A stretch of DNA of 14,952 nucleotides from CAZFQG01 sp964520785 (GTDB lineage Bacteria; Planctomycetota; Planctomycetia; Pirellulales; Thermoguttaceae), in the NCBI GenBank assembly GCA_964520785.1, contig CAZFQG010000162.1, positions 1 through 14,952 of the forward strand. The letters run 5' to 3'. The position numbers and the translations under genes are program-made. Below are positions 1 through 7,585 of this stretch, in pieces (the stretch's first letter is position 1; the number at the start of each line of letters is the position of its first letter). The notes under the pieces are model-generated. The model ran no database searches. It saw only the letters and a program-made list of their open reading frames with translations, and was not told the origin of the DNA.

Positions 1-1
1 G

Positions 2-2332
2 AATGAAGCCCTCTATTCCGCCCCGAACATCCGCAGCACCATCCGTACCCGCGGTGAAATCAGCGGCGGGTTCAACGCCGAAGAGGTCAGGGAGTACGTC
101 GACGTCCTCAACGCCGGAAGTCTTCCGGCCACCTTGTCGCAGGAACCGATCAGCGAGATGGTCACCGGTCCTACTCTCGGAAGCGACACCATCCGCAAGG
201 GCACCTTCGCCATCGCGACGTCGTTGGTGCTGGTGCTCGTGTTCATGTTGGCCTACTATCGCTTTTGCGGGCTCGTCGCGTGTTTCGCGATGCTGTTGAA
301 CCTGGTTCTGATCTTGGGAATCATGATACTGGTGAAGGCTGACTTCACCCTTACCGGAATCGCCGGCCTCGTGCTCACCGTCGGCATGGCGGTCGACGCC
401 AACGTCCTCATTTTCGAACGAATCCGCGAGGAACTCGGCCGCGGGGCTGCGCTGCGCATGGCGATCCGCAACGGCTTCGCCAAGGCCACGACGACGATCG
501 TCGACGCGAACCTGACGACGTTGATCACGGCGACCATTCTCTTCGCCTTCAGCACGGAGCAGATCGAGGGATTCGCCGTCGTTCTGTGGATCGGAATCGT
601 CACGAGTATGTTCACCGCCATCTTCTGTTCGCGGGTGATCTTCGACATCGCCGAAAAACGGAAGTGGATTACCAACCTGAACATGATGCAGATCGTTGGG
701 AAGACGAACGTCGACTTCATCGGAATGAGACAAGTCGCCGGGTTGTGTTCCATCGCGTTTATCGCCATCGGCCTTATCGGCGTCGTACTTCGGGGAAACA
801 GCCTTTTGGATATCGACTTCACCGGGGGAACGTCGGTCTGCATCCTCTTCGACGAACCGGTTGAAGTGGCGGAAGTCCGCGCGAATCTGCACGATCCGCT
901 TCCGGACCTGGCCGTGAATTACGTCCAGCTCGAGGGGGAGGAACGGGGTCTCCGGTATATGATCAACACTTCGATGTCGAAGCCGGACGATGTCAAATCG
1001 GTGCTGAAGGCAGTCTACGGCGACCGGTTGGCGGCGAACGAAATGGTCGTCGAAAGCATTAGGCCGTACGACGAATCGGAGTCCGCGTCGCCGCGGGGTG
1101 GGCCGGATTCCGATGCTCCTCGCGAGCCGGAAGACGATGCGCAATCACGCGCGCGTTCCCTGCCAGGCCGGTTCGGTGACGCGGCTCTGTTGCTGATGGC
1201 ACAGGCGGACGCCGATGGTCCGGCGGTCGAACCGGACCCGCCGGCTGAAGACCCTGAGACAGCGCCCGCGGAGGCACCCGCCGAAGCCGCCCCGGAGGAG
1301 GAACCAGCGAAGTCCGCGGAGCCGGTCGCCACCGAAGCGAAGGCTGACGACGGAGAACCGGCCCGGCCGGAGCCCGAGAAATCGGAAACGACGTCCGGGG
1401 CGGACGAGGGTCCGTCGATCTCCCCGGCCGAGCCGCGGTTGGTCAGTCCTTTCGCCGGCGGTTCGACGGCGACGCTTGCTTTCACGGAGCCGGTGAACCA
1501 CGAAACGCTCGAGACGCTCTTCCAGAACGAATTCGAAAGCACCGACGGCGTCACCGGTCCCGTCGAATTCGAGGCCCGGGGGAAGGGTGTCGCGGAAGGG
1601 GAACCGACCCCGGTACGGACCTGGGACGTCCATATCGCGCTTCCACCGGAAAAGGCCAAGGTCCTCTTCGACTCGATCGCGAAACAACTTGCCGATAGGC
1701 CCCACTTCCCGTCGGCCAGCGCTATCGGAGGCCGCGTCGCGAGCGAGATGCAGGAAAAGGCGATGGTGGCGATCATCGCCTCTCTCTTCTGTATCGTCGC
1801 CTACATCTGGATTCGGTTCCAACGGGTGATCTTCGGTCTGGCCGCGGTCGTCGCCCTCGTTCATGACGTCCTCGTCACGCTGGGAATGCTGGCCCTAAGC
1901 TGGTACGTCGCCGATTTCCTCGGATTTCTCGGTATCCAGCAGTTCAAGATCAGCCTCTCCGTCCTGGCGGCCTTCTTGACGATTATCGGCTATTCTTTGA
2001 ACGACACGATCGTCGTCTTCGACCGAATCCGCGAGGTGAAGGGGAAATCTCCCGACTTGACGGGGGAGATGATCAACACGAGCATCAACCAAACGCTCTC
2101 GCGGACGTTGTTGACCTCGTTGACGACGTTGATCGTCGTGGTCATCCTGTACACCTTCGGCGGCCAGGGGATTCGCGCCTTTGCCTTCTCGTTGGTCATC
2201 GGCGTCGTCGTCGGAACCTACAGCTCCATTTTCGTCGCGTCGCCCGTCCTCTACTGGATGAGCCGCCCCGCCGCGAAGACCGTCACCGCCGTGAAAGATG
2301 CGGGTACTGTAAGGGGCGCAACGCAAAGGTAG
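2..2332 (+). CDS. secDF: SecD-SecF fusion preprotein translocase subunit (5' partial)
   Basis: SecDF is an inner-membrane, proton-driven accessory of the SecYEG translocon that helps pull exported proteins into the periplasm. The frame is open from the first bases, so the true start lies upstream; 776 residues are visible. They begin at the end of the SecD periplasmic region (GGF...LNAGSLPA) and continue through the SecD membrane domain, with the VDAN motif at visible residues 131-134. SecF starts near base 690, with DIDFTGGT at 814-837 and SLNDTIVVFDRIRE near 1996-2037. Between the SecF periplasmic halves, about bases 1072-1437, is a Pro/Glu/Ala-rich insert of roughly 120 residues that I do not expect in ordinary SecF. 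The TTG at 134 is only an internal codon. SecD and SecF are separate genes in E. coli, but the fusion is well known in other bacteria. Confidence 0.95.
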   Translation, partial: NEALYSAPNIRSTIRTRGEISGGFNAEEVREYVDVLNAGSLPATLSQEPISEMVTGPTLGSDTIRKGTFAIATSLVLVLVFMLAYYRFCGLVACFAMLLNLVLILGIMILVKADFTLTGIAGLVLTVGMAVDANVLIFERIREELGRGAALRMAIRNGFAKATTTIVDANLTTLITATILFAFSTEQIEGFAVVLWIGIVTSMFTAIFCSRVIFDIAEKRKWITNLNMMQIVGKTNVDFIGMRQVAGLCSIAFIAIGLIGVVLRGNSLLDIDFTGGTSVCILFDEPVEVAEVRANLHDPLPDLAVNYVQLEGEERGLRYMINTSMSKPDDVKSVLKAVYGDRLAANEMVVESIRPYDESESASPRGGPDSDAPREPEDDAQSRARSLPGRFGDAALLLMAQADADGPAVEPDPPAEDPETAPAEAPAEAAPEEEPAKSAEPVATEAKADDGEPARPEPEKSETTSGADEGPSISPAEPRLVSPFAGGSTATLAFTEPVNHETLETLFQNEFESTDGVTGPVEFEARGKGVAEGEPTPVRTWDVHIALPPEKAKVLFDSIAKQLADRPHFPSASAIGGRVASEMQEKAMVAIIASLFCIVAYIWIRFQRVIFGLAAVVALVHDVLVTLGMLALSWYVADFLGFLGIQQFKISLSVLAAFLTIIGYSLNDTIVVFDRIREVKGKSPDLTGEMINTSINQTLSRTLLTSLTTLIVVVILYTFGGQGIRAFAFSLVIGVVVGTYSSIFVASPVLYWMSRPAAKTVTAVKDAGTVRGATQR

Positions 2333-2374
2333 ACAAACTCCGCCCGTCGTCGTTAATAGACGTTCAACGCCGCG

Positions 2375-2740
2375 TCAGCGCCGGCACGTTTCCTTTCCAA
2401 CCGCCACGGCAATCGCCGCCCGGGCGGCCTCGCGGAACTGCTCCGCCAGGGCCCGTCGCGCGCCCTCGCGCGTATTCGTGGTGAACGGCCGGCCATTTTC
2501 GACGACGGATTCGGCCATTCGCTCTATCTCGGCCAGCCCATCGAGGGCCGCATCGACGTCGGGTCCGTCGATGACCAACCGGCCGACGATGTTTTGGTCA
2601 GCATCCAGCAGGTTTCTCTCCACGATGCCCTCGTGTTCGATGTCATTCGCCATCGAGTGTAGCAACTGGCCCACTTCCGTCGCGGGATTAGGCTGAAATG
2701 CCGCGTTTTCGGTTTGAATATGAACGGCAATGGATCGCAT
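2375..2740 (-). CDS. small hypothetical protein (121 aa)
   Basis: The product is a 121-residue soluble protein with no signal peptide or membrane segment. The start is well fixed: the ATG is preceded by GAAAGGAGGTCGTC, an almost ideal Shine-Dalgarno at good spacing. The first ~57 residues (ITV-like strand, TENAAF, a helix with LLHSMANDIE, then LLDADQNIVGRLVI) remind me of short phage- or plasmid-associated proteins of the TDNAAF...LADxLE...DxNGNxVG type; this is from memory and unverified. The remainder is Ala/Glu/Arg-rich and probably helical. It converges on secDF with only 42 bp between the stop codons. Function unknown. Confidence 0.75.
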   Translation of the reverse strand: MRSIAVHIQTENAAFQPNPATEVGQLLHSMANDIEHEGIVERNLLDADQNIVGRLVIDGPDVDAALDGLAEIERMAESVVENGRPFTTNTREGARRALAEQFREAARAAIAVAVGKETCRR

Positions 2741-2778
2741 GACGACCTCCTTTCAGGAATGGCGCGGGTAAATGGACC

Positions 2779-2784
2779 ACTATA
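2779..2784 (-). promoter_or_regulatory. possible -10 box for the 2375-2740 gene
   Basis: Read on the minus strand this is TATAGT (5 of 6 to the sigma-70-type consensus), about 40 bp upstream of the ATG at 2740. No convincing -35 hexamer lies at 16-18 bp, so this is tentative. Confidence 0.25.
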
Positions 2785-2981
2785 TCGTCTACTTAAAGAA
2801 TAGGCAGGACTTGTGTGAGAGGCAAATGGGACGCAGTCCCGTGGGCTAGGTATTTACAACCCGAAAGAGGTGCATTTAGAGTATTTGGACGTTTGAGTCC
2901 GTCCTGGGAAGGGCACCGACTCCTGCCCGAATGTAGGCTTCCCGACTGGATAGACAGGTTCGAGAGCCATTCCTTCCGGGC

Positions 2982-3011
2982 TTGTGCGTTCCGCGATTGT
3001 TCTGTTACGAT
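2982..3011 (+). promoter_or_regulatory. possible promoter for the acyltransferase/ligase gene
   Basis: TTGTGC (2982-2987) and TACGAT (3006-3011) are separated by 18 bp. Each is only a partial match to the -35/-10 consensus (3/6 and 4/6). If real, transcription would begin near 3018, excluding the upstream ATG at 3010 and favouring the start at 3073. Confidence 0.25.
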
Positions 3012-3072
3012 GAAGCAGCCGTGTTCCGCCCGATTTGACCCCGTTTGCCATGACCCCACTCTCCGCCTGATC

Positions 3073-5709
3073 ATGCGCCGATTTCTGCTTCGCTGCCTGT
3101 GGTTCACGTTTCGCTGTATTCTCGGACTGCGGTATCGTGTCCGGATTCTCGGCGAGGAGCAGCTACGTGACTTGGAGGGTCCGACCCTGGTCATGCCAAA
3201 CCATGCGGCGTACATCGACCCGGCGATCGTCCAGAGTTTCATTCACCGGTCGTATCGGGGCTGCCTGAGGCCGATCGTCCTTACCGGTCCGTACCGCAAC
3301 CCGGTGCTGCATCCGCTGATGCTGCTTGTCCGCGCGTTGGAGGTCCCCGACCTAGGGCGGCGCAGCCGCCGCGCGACCGAACAGGCCCGAGCGATGATCG
3401 ACGCCGTCGCCGAACGAATCGAGGCGGGGGACAGCTTTTTGCTATATCCTTCCGGCCGGCTCCAAGTGCGGGGGCAAGAGGTGGTCGGCGCGGCACGGAC
3501 GGCGTCGGAACTGCTCCAGCGATGCAAGAACATTAACATTGTCCTCGTCCGTACGAGGGGGTTGTGGGGGAGTAAGTTTAGCTGCGCGTGGACGGGGAAA
3601 AGCCCCGATCTCGGGAAGGTCGTTCCATTCGGGTTCAAGACCTTTTTCGCAAATCTGTGTTTCTTTATGCCGCGCCGGGACGTGACGTTGACCGTCGAGG
3701 TAATCCCGCGCGATAACATCCCCGGCCTCGACCGCCAGACACTCAATCCGTGGCTTGAGGAATGGTACAACCGCGATATCGAAATCCCGGAGAAGCCGGT
3801 TTTCGTTCCCTACCATTTCGTCTTCGGTCCTAGGGACCACGAATTCCGGGACATGAGCGGCTCTTCGGCCGCGGATCTCGAGAAAGTACCTCACGAGGCG
3901 AAAGCGGAAGTGACCGAGATGCTCGAGTCGCGTCTGGGCAGGCCGCTCGACGCGGAGGAGAAATCGGCCGCGACGACGCTCGAAAGCATGGGCCTAGACA
4001 GTCTCGAGCGGATGGCCCTGTCGCTGGAGATCGAACAGCGGTTCGGATTTCAATCGAACGAGGTGGGGACCACGCTGGGCGATCTGTGGCTGGTTGCCGC
4101 CGGTCTGGCGGCGTCGGCCGAGGAGGTGGTGGCTCCTAAGGAATGGCTCAATCGCAAGGAGGCATCTCCTCCATTCGAAGTTCTTGCCGACACCCTCGGC
4201 GAAGCGTTCGTCCGCCGCGCCTTGCTCGATCCGCAAAACGTGGCGGCCGCCGACCTGGTTTCCGGGGCGCTCACCTGCCGGAAATTCCTCACGGCCTGCC
4301 TTCTCTTCTCACGGCGGCTGAAAGCGCTCGATGGGGACGCCCTGGGCCTGATGCTGCCCGCCTCGGTAGGCGCCGATATCTGTTTCTTCGGAATGCATCT
4401 TGCCGGAAAGCTGCCGGTTATGATCAACTGGACGTCCGGCCCGGCGGCTACGGCCCACGCGATCCGGACGATGAAACTCAAGTACATCGTCACGTCCCGG
4501 AAGCTGGTGGACCGGCTGAACATCGAGATCGAGGGGGCGGAATTCTTCTTCGTCGAGGACGTGCGGAAGGAAATCGGCAGGTTCGAAGCCCTGTGGACGC
4601 TTCTGAGCACGCGGTTCGCGAAGGGTCCGCTCCTGCGGTCGCTGCCGAAGCCCGACCCCGATTCCCCAGCCGTCGTTCTCTTCACGTCCGGTTCGGAAGC
4701 GGCCCCGAAGGCGGTCCCCCTATCGCACCGGAACCTCATCACGAACATCACCGACACTCTCGGCCTGGTTCCCCTCCGCCCCGACGATTCGGTGCTGAGT
4801 TTTCTCCCACCCTTTCACAGCTTCGGCCTGGCGCTCGATTTCCTGTTGGAACTCCTCGTCGGCATCCCCATGGTCCACCACGCCGACCCCACCGACGCGA
4901 CCATCCTCGCGCGGCTGAGCCGGACCTATCGCCCCACCTTCTGCCTCGGCACGCCCACGCTCATCGGGTACGTCCTCCAGGCGGGGAGGCCCGAGGATTA
5001 CGAATCGTACCGGTTCATCATTCTCGGCGCGGAGAAGGCGCCGGAGTGGCTCTTCGACCGGGCCGCGGAAATGGTCCCCCGCGCGACCGTCCTCGAGGGC
5101 TACGGCATCACCGAGTGCTCCCCCCTGGTCGCGGCGAACACGCCCGGCAGGATCCGCCGCGGGTCAATGGGAGTCACAACGGTGTCGCTCGAATCGTGCG
5201 TCGTCGACCCCGAGACGCTCCAACCGGTGTCAAAAGGGGAACGGGGCATGTTGCTCGTCCGCGGTCCCTCGGTCTTCTCCGGCTATCTCAACCATGACGG
5301 GCCCAGCCCCTTCGTCGAGGTCGGCGGCAAGCAGTGGTACAAGACGGGCGACCTCGTCGTCCAGGACGAGGACGGTTTCTTCTACTTCCGCGGCCGATTG
5401 AAGCGGTTTCTCAAGATCGGCGGCGAGATGGTCTCGCTGCCGGCGATGGAGGAACCGCTGGCGAAGGCCTGTCCGCCGGACGAGAACGGCCCGCGGATCG
5501 CCGTGGAGGGGCTCGACCGGGACGACGCGCGGCGAATCGTCCTCTTCACCACGTTCGACCTCGACCTCAAGACGGCCAACCGCATCCTCGCCGAGGCCGG
5601 CTTCCGCGGCGTCCATCGCTTCGACGCCGTGAAGCGGCTGGAAAGTATTCCGCTTCTCGGGACCGGCAAGACCGATTACAAGCTGCTGAAGAAGATGGTG
5701 GCGGAGTAA
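3073..5709 (+). CDS. PlsC acyltransferase - acyl carrier protein - AMP-forming acyl ligase fusion (Aas-like)
   Basis: The predicted role is activating a fatty acid with ATP and transferring it to a lysophospholipid or related acceptor, as E. coli Aas does. From the chosen start (878 aa) three domains follow. The PlsC-type acyltransferase has NHAAYID (His44, Asp49; the HX4D motif) and YPSGR at 125-129. The carrier domain has GLDSLE with the phosphopantetheine serine at 310. The adenylate-forming domain has TSGSEAAPKAVPLSH from residue 538, GYGITE at 676-681, YKTGD at 756-760 and GTGKTDY with the C-terminal catalytic lysine at 866. E. coli Aas (about 719 aa) lacks the carrier domain, and no LplT-like flippase is fused here. 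In-frame starts also exist at 3010 and 2815; none has a clear Shine-Dalgarno. I chose 3073 because MRRFLLRCLWFTFR begins the family-like region. Most likely a peripheral or monotopic inner-membrane enzyme. Confidence 0.85.
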   Translation: MRRFLLRCLWFTFRCILGLRYRVRILGEEQLRDLEGPTLVMPNHAAYIDPAIVQSFIHRSYRGCLRPIVLTGPYRNPVLHPLMLLVRALEVPDLGRRSRRATEQARAMIDAVAERIEAGDSFLLYPSGRLQVRGQEVVGAARTASELLQRCKNINIVLVRTRGLWGSKFSCAWTGKSPDLGKVVPFGFKTFFANLCFFMPRRDVTLTVEVIPRDNIPGLDRQTLNPWLEEWYNRDIEIPEKPVFVPYHFVFGPRDHEFRDMSGSSAADLEKVPHEAKAEVTEMLESRLGRPLDAEEKSAATTLESMGLDSLERMALSLEIEQRFGFQSNEVGTTLGDLWLVAAGLAASAEEVVAPKEWLNRKEASPPFEVLADTLGEAFVRRALLDPQNVAAADLVSGALTCRKFLTACLLFSRRLKALDGDALGLMLPASVGADICFFGMHLAGKLPVMINWTSGPAATAHAIRTMKLKYIVTSRKLVDRLNIEIEGAEFFFVEDVRKEIGRFEALWTLLSTRFAKGPLLRSLPKPDPDSPAVVLFTSGSEAAPKAVPLSHRNLITNITDTLGLVPLRPDDSVLSFLPPFHSFGLALDFLLELLVGIPMVHHADPTDATILARLSRTYRPTFCLGTPTLIGYVLQAGRPEDYESYRFIILGAEKAPEWLFDRAAEMVPRATVLEGYGITECSPLVAANTPGRIRRGSMGVTTVSLESCVVDPETLQPVSKGERGMLLVRGPSVFSGYLNHDGPSPFVEVGGKQWYKTGDLVVQDEDGFFYFRGRLKRFLKIGGEMVSLPAMEEPLAKACPPDENGPRIAVEGLDRDDARRIVLFTTFDLDLKTANRILAEAGFRGVHRFDAVKRLESIPLLGTGKTDYKLLKKMVAE

Positions 5710-6059
5710 TCATTTTCTTTTTTTGGGGGGGTGGCACGCGGCGAGGGGAGTCGCCCGACCGTCGGCCACGAGCGGCTCTCGCCCTCGGATCCTCCTCGAA
5801 CTCTGTCACCATTAAGGTTTTGGGTTGGCAACACGCCAAAGAACCGCGATTTCCGGGATGAAACCCAAACGTCAACCCGAATTCCACCGCTTGACAAGGC
5901 ACAAGAGATGTTCTGGTGGGCAAGTGGGCCGAGTGGCTTTCGCCGCCTGTGCCCGCAAAATCGTTCCAGCCGTTTCAAATTGCGCGATCGTTCTAAAGCC
6001 TAATATCGCCACAAGTCGAGTTTAGACGATATGCGAACGCGTTTTGAGACGGAAATCCG
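5710..6059. other. intergenic region holding an eroded 105-bp repeat
   Basis: About 350 bp with no gene I can support. It starts with a run of seven T (5718-5724) directly followed by seven G (5725-5731), a tract prone to slippage or sequencing error. It then contains the eroded inverted-repeat element at 5798-5902. Short frames here, including one overlapping the element, carry no recognisable protein family. No stem followed by a T-tract marks the end of the upstream gene. TAATAT at 6001-6006 could be a -10 box for the efflux gene but has no -35 at proper spacing. Confidence 0.55.
5798..5902 (-). mobile_element. eroded copy of 105-bp MITE-like element
   Basis: The forward sequence aligns without gaps to the reverse complement of the element at 7479-7583, with 74 of 105 positions identical by hand count. 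Its right end TTGACAAGGCAC (5891-5902) differs from the intact terminal repeat at one base; the left end (GAACTCTGTCAC) is worn. The internal TGGGTTG (5821-5827) and CAACCCG (5873-5879) lie exactly 23 bases from each end, as in the other copy. No TA flanks remain. This is an older insertion in inverted orientation relative to the second copy. Non-coding. Confidence 0.85.
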
Positions 6060-7496
6060 ATGTCTCTTATAAAAATAATAACTATTACACTTTTATCATT
6101 AGCAACCTTTCTTTCCGGAGGTTGTAGAGTTGGTCCCGATTACCACGGGCCTCCTCGGGTTCCGGTCGCTCCGGAATACACGCAGATTAGTCCTGAAGAG
6201 GGAGTGACCCAGGTTCAGTCCACCGATCTTGCCTTATGGTGGCGCCGGTTCGGTGACCCGAGGCTGGAGCACCTGGTCATTCGCGCCGTGGCCGGCAATC
6301 CTTCGCTCAGAGAGGCTGCGCTGCGAATCTACGAAAGCCGGGCAAGATATGGAACGGTTCGGTCGGGCTTCTTCCCACAAGTCGACATGGACGGCTCGTA
6401 CTACTACCAGAAGATTTCCCGGTCGACCGGGGGAACGGTAACCGGGGGGGGCGGGATCGTCGACACCACGCGTGAATTGTGGTCTTGGGGGATGAACCTC
6501 GGTTGGGAGATCGACGTTTTCGGGCGGCTGCGGCGGCAACTGGAAGCCGCGGACGCCGATATCGGGGCCGACGTGGAACTGTACCGCGATACGCTCATCA
6601 TTCTCCTTTCGGACGTGGCGCGGAACTACGTCGACGCGAGGGCCTATCAGGAGCGGATTCGGATTGTCCTTCAAAACATAGACGCCCAAGAACAGACCTT
6701 GGCCATCGCCCGGCGGAAATTCGAGGTGCAGGTCGTCAGCGAACTGGACGTGGCCCAGGCCAGGGCGAACCTGGAGAGTTCGAAGTCGGAACTGCCGACG
6801 CTGGAACTTCGCTACCGCGAGTCGATCAACCGGCTGAGCGTCTTGCTGGGATGCCCTCCGGGAGAAGTCGACGCGATGATGGCGGAGCCGGTTCCCATTC
6901 CCCGTTCGCCTGAAGAGATCATGGTCGGGATTCCGGCCGAACTGCTGCGCCGACGGCCCGACGTCCGGGAGGCGGAACGGAAGGTGGCCGCCCAAACCGC
7001 GCGGATCGGCGTGGCTTTCGGCGAGATTTACCCTCAGTTCTCCATCATCGGCACGTTTGGACTGGACGCGGCCGATTTCAGCCGCCTGTTCAACTCCGAC
7101 AGCATCAATACCGGCGTCGGTCCGGTGTTCCGCTGGAATATCCTGAACTTCGGAAGATACCGCTGCAACATCGCGGCGCAAGAATTCCTCCAGCAGCAAC
7201 TGATCGCCGCGTATCAAGAGACGGTTCTGAGCGCGGCCGAAGAAGTCGACAATGCGCTGGCCGGATTCGTCCGCCAAAAGCAACGGCGAACCTATCTGGC
7301 GAACACGGTCGCCGCCTACCGTCGCTCGGTCGAACTCTCCCAAATGCAATACGCCGAAGGAGCCATCGATTTCCAACGCGTGCTCGATTCTCAGCGGAAC
7401 CTGCTCAACTTCCAGAACCAGCTCGTTGAAGCGGAAGCGAACGTCGTCAACAATGTCATTCTGCTCTATCGGGCCCTAGTGCTTTGTCAAACGTAA
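6060..7496 (+). CDS. OprM/NodT-family outer-membrane efflux lipoprotein, C-terminus altered by insertion
   Basis: This 478-aa TolC-like outer-membrane channel would work with an RND- or MFS-type pump and a periplasmic adaptor; neither partner is in the window. The N-terminus is a lipoprotein-type signal with SGGC (Cys22; serine at -3 is unusual for a lipobox) followed by RVGPDY, the standard mature start of this family. Two outer-membrane-efflux repeats follow, with LWWRRFGDPRLEHLV, typical RIGVAFGEIYPQFS-type repeat segments and RRPDVREAERKVAA. The first ~20 codons are strikingly A/T-rich (ATA, TTA, TCA codons) compared with the rest of the gene, and the ribosome-binding site is weak. The last codons (LVLCQT, stop at 7494) run into a MITE inserted at 7479. 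The pre-insertion gene would have encoded about 523 residues. The lost tail is outside the channel core, so the protein may still fold and work. Confidence 0.92.
   Translation: MSLIKIITITLLSLATFLSGGCRVGPDYHGPPRVPVAPEYTQISPEEGVTQVQSTDLALWWRRFGDPRLEHLVIRAVAGNPSLREAALRIYESRARYGTVRSGFFPQVDMDGSYYYQKISRSTGGTVTGGGGIVDTTRELWSWGMNLGWEIDVFGRLRRQLEAADADIGADVELYRDTLIILLSDVARNYVDARAYQERIRIVLQNIDAQEQTLAIARRKFEVQVVSELDVAQARANLESSKSELPTLELRYRESINRLSVLLGCPPGEVDAMMAEPVPIPRSPEEIMVGIPAELLRRRPDVREAERKVAAQTARIGVAFGEIYPQFSIIGTFGLDAADFSRLFNSDSINTGVGPVFRWNILNFGRYRCNIAAQEFLQQQLIAAYQETVLSAAEEVDNALAGFVRQKQRRTYLANTVAAYRRSVELSQMQYAEGAIDFQRVLDSQRNLLNFQNQLVEAEANVVNNVILLYRALVLCQT
7477..7478. repeat. left TA target-site duplication
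   Basis: TA directly left of the intact element; together with the preceding C and the element's first base it reads CTAG. It matches the TA at 7584-7585. Confidence 0.8.
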
Positions 7497-7583
7497 ATGT
7501 TCGGGTTGCCGTTTTGGATTCACTCGGGAGATTGCGGTGCTTCGCCATGTTGCCAACCCGCAAAACAAGTGTTGACAAAGCAC
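7479..7583 (+). mobile_element. 105-bp MITE-like element, IS630/Tc1-mariner type, inserted in the efflux gene
   Basis: The element has perfect 12-bp terminal inverted repeats, GTGCTTTGTCAA (7479-7490) and TTGACAAAGCAC (7572-7583). A second symmetric pair, CGGGTTG (7502-7508) and CAACCCG (7554-7560), lies 23 bases in from each end. It is bounded by TA on both sides, and removal of the element plus one TA (107 bp) recreates CTAG and joins two reading frames exactly. It codes for no transposase, so it would need one supplied in trans. IS630-family elements are known to duplicate TA and to favour CTAG; assignment to that family is inference from target and size. Confidence 0.9.
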
Positions 7584-7585
7584 TA
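7584..7585. repeat. right TA target-site duplication
   Basis: TA directly right of the element, followed by GGCGGAGG. With the terminal C of the element and the next G it again reads CTAG. Confidence 0.8.

Larger units (their letters stand above)
2741..3072. other. intergenic region between divergent genes 2375-2740 and 3073-5709
   Basis: About 330 bp without a gene I can support. One forward frame is open from 2815 into the acyltransferase gene, but that stretch lacks a ribosome-binding site and family-like sequence, so I treat it as non-coding. It contains a nested inverted repeat, GGGAAG (2906-2911) with CTTCCC (2938-2943) enclosing GGGC (2911-2914) and GCCC (2925-2928), which could fold as RNA or bind a protein. 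A weak promoter candidate lies at 2982-3011. Confidence 0.5.

Noticed and set aside
1015..1776. 253-codon minus-strand frame rich in Ser, Ala and Gly
   Set aside because: It mirrors the low-complexity SecF insert on the other strand; its composition is explained by that repeat-like coding sequence.
2958..2972. GGTTCGA resembling a tRNA T-loop
   Set aside because: The flanking bases do not form a T-stem, and no acceptor, anticodon or D arm is present.
2815..3072. N-terminal extension of the acyltransferase frame
   Set aside because: The frame is open, but there is no ribosome-binding site or family-like sequence and the region holds a promoter candidate and inverted repeats. The start at 3073 fits the family better, though 3010 is not excluded.
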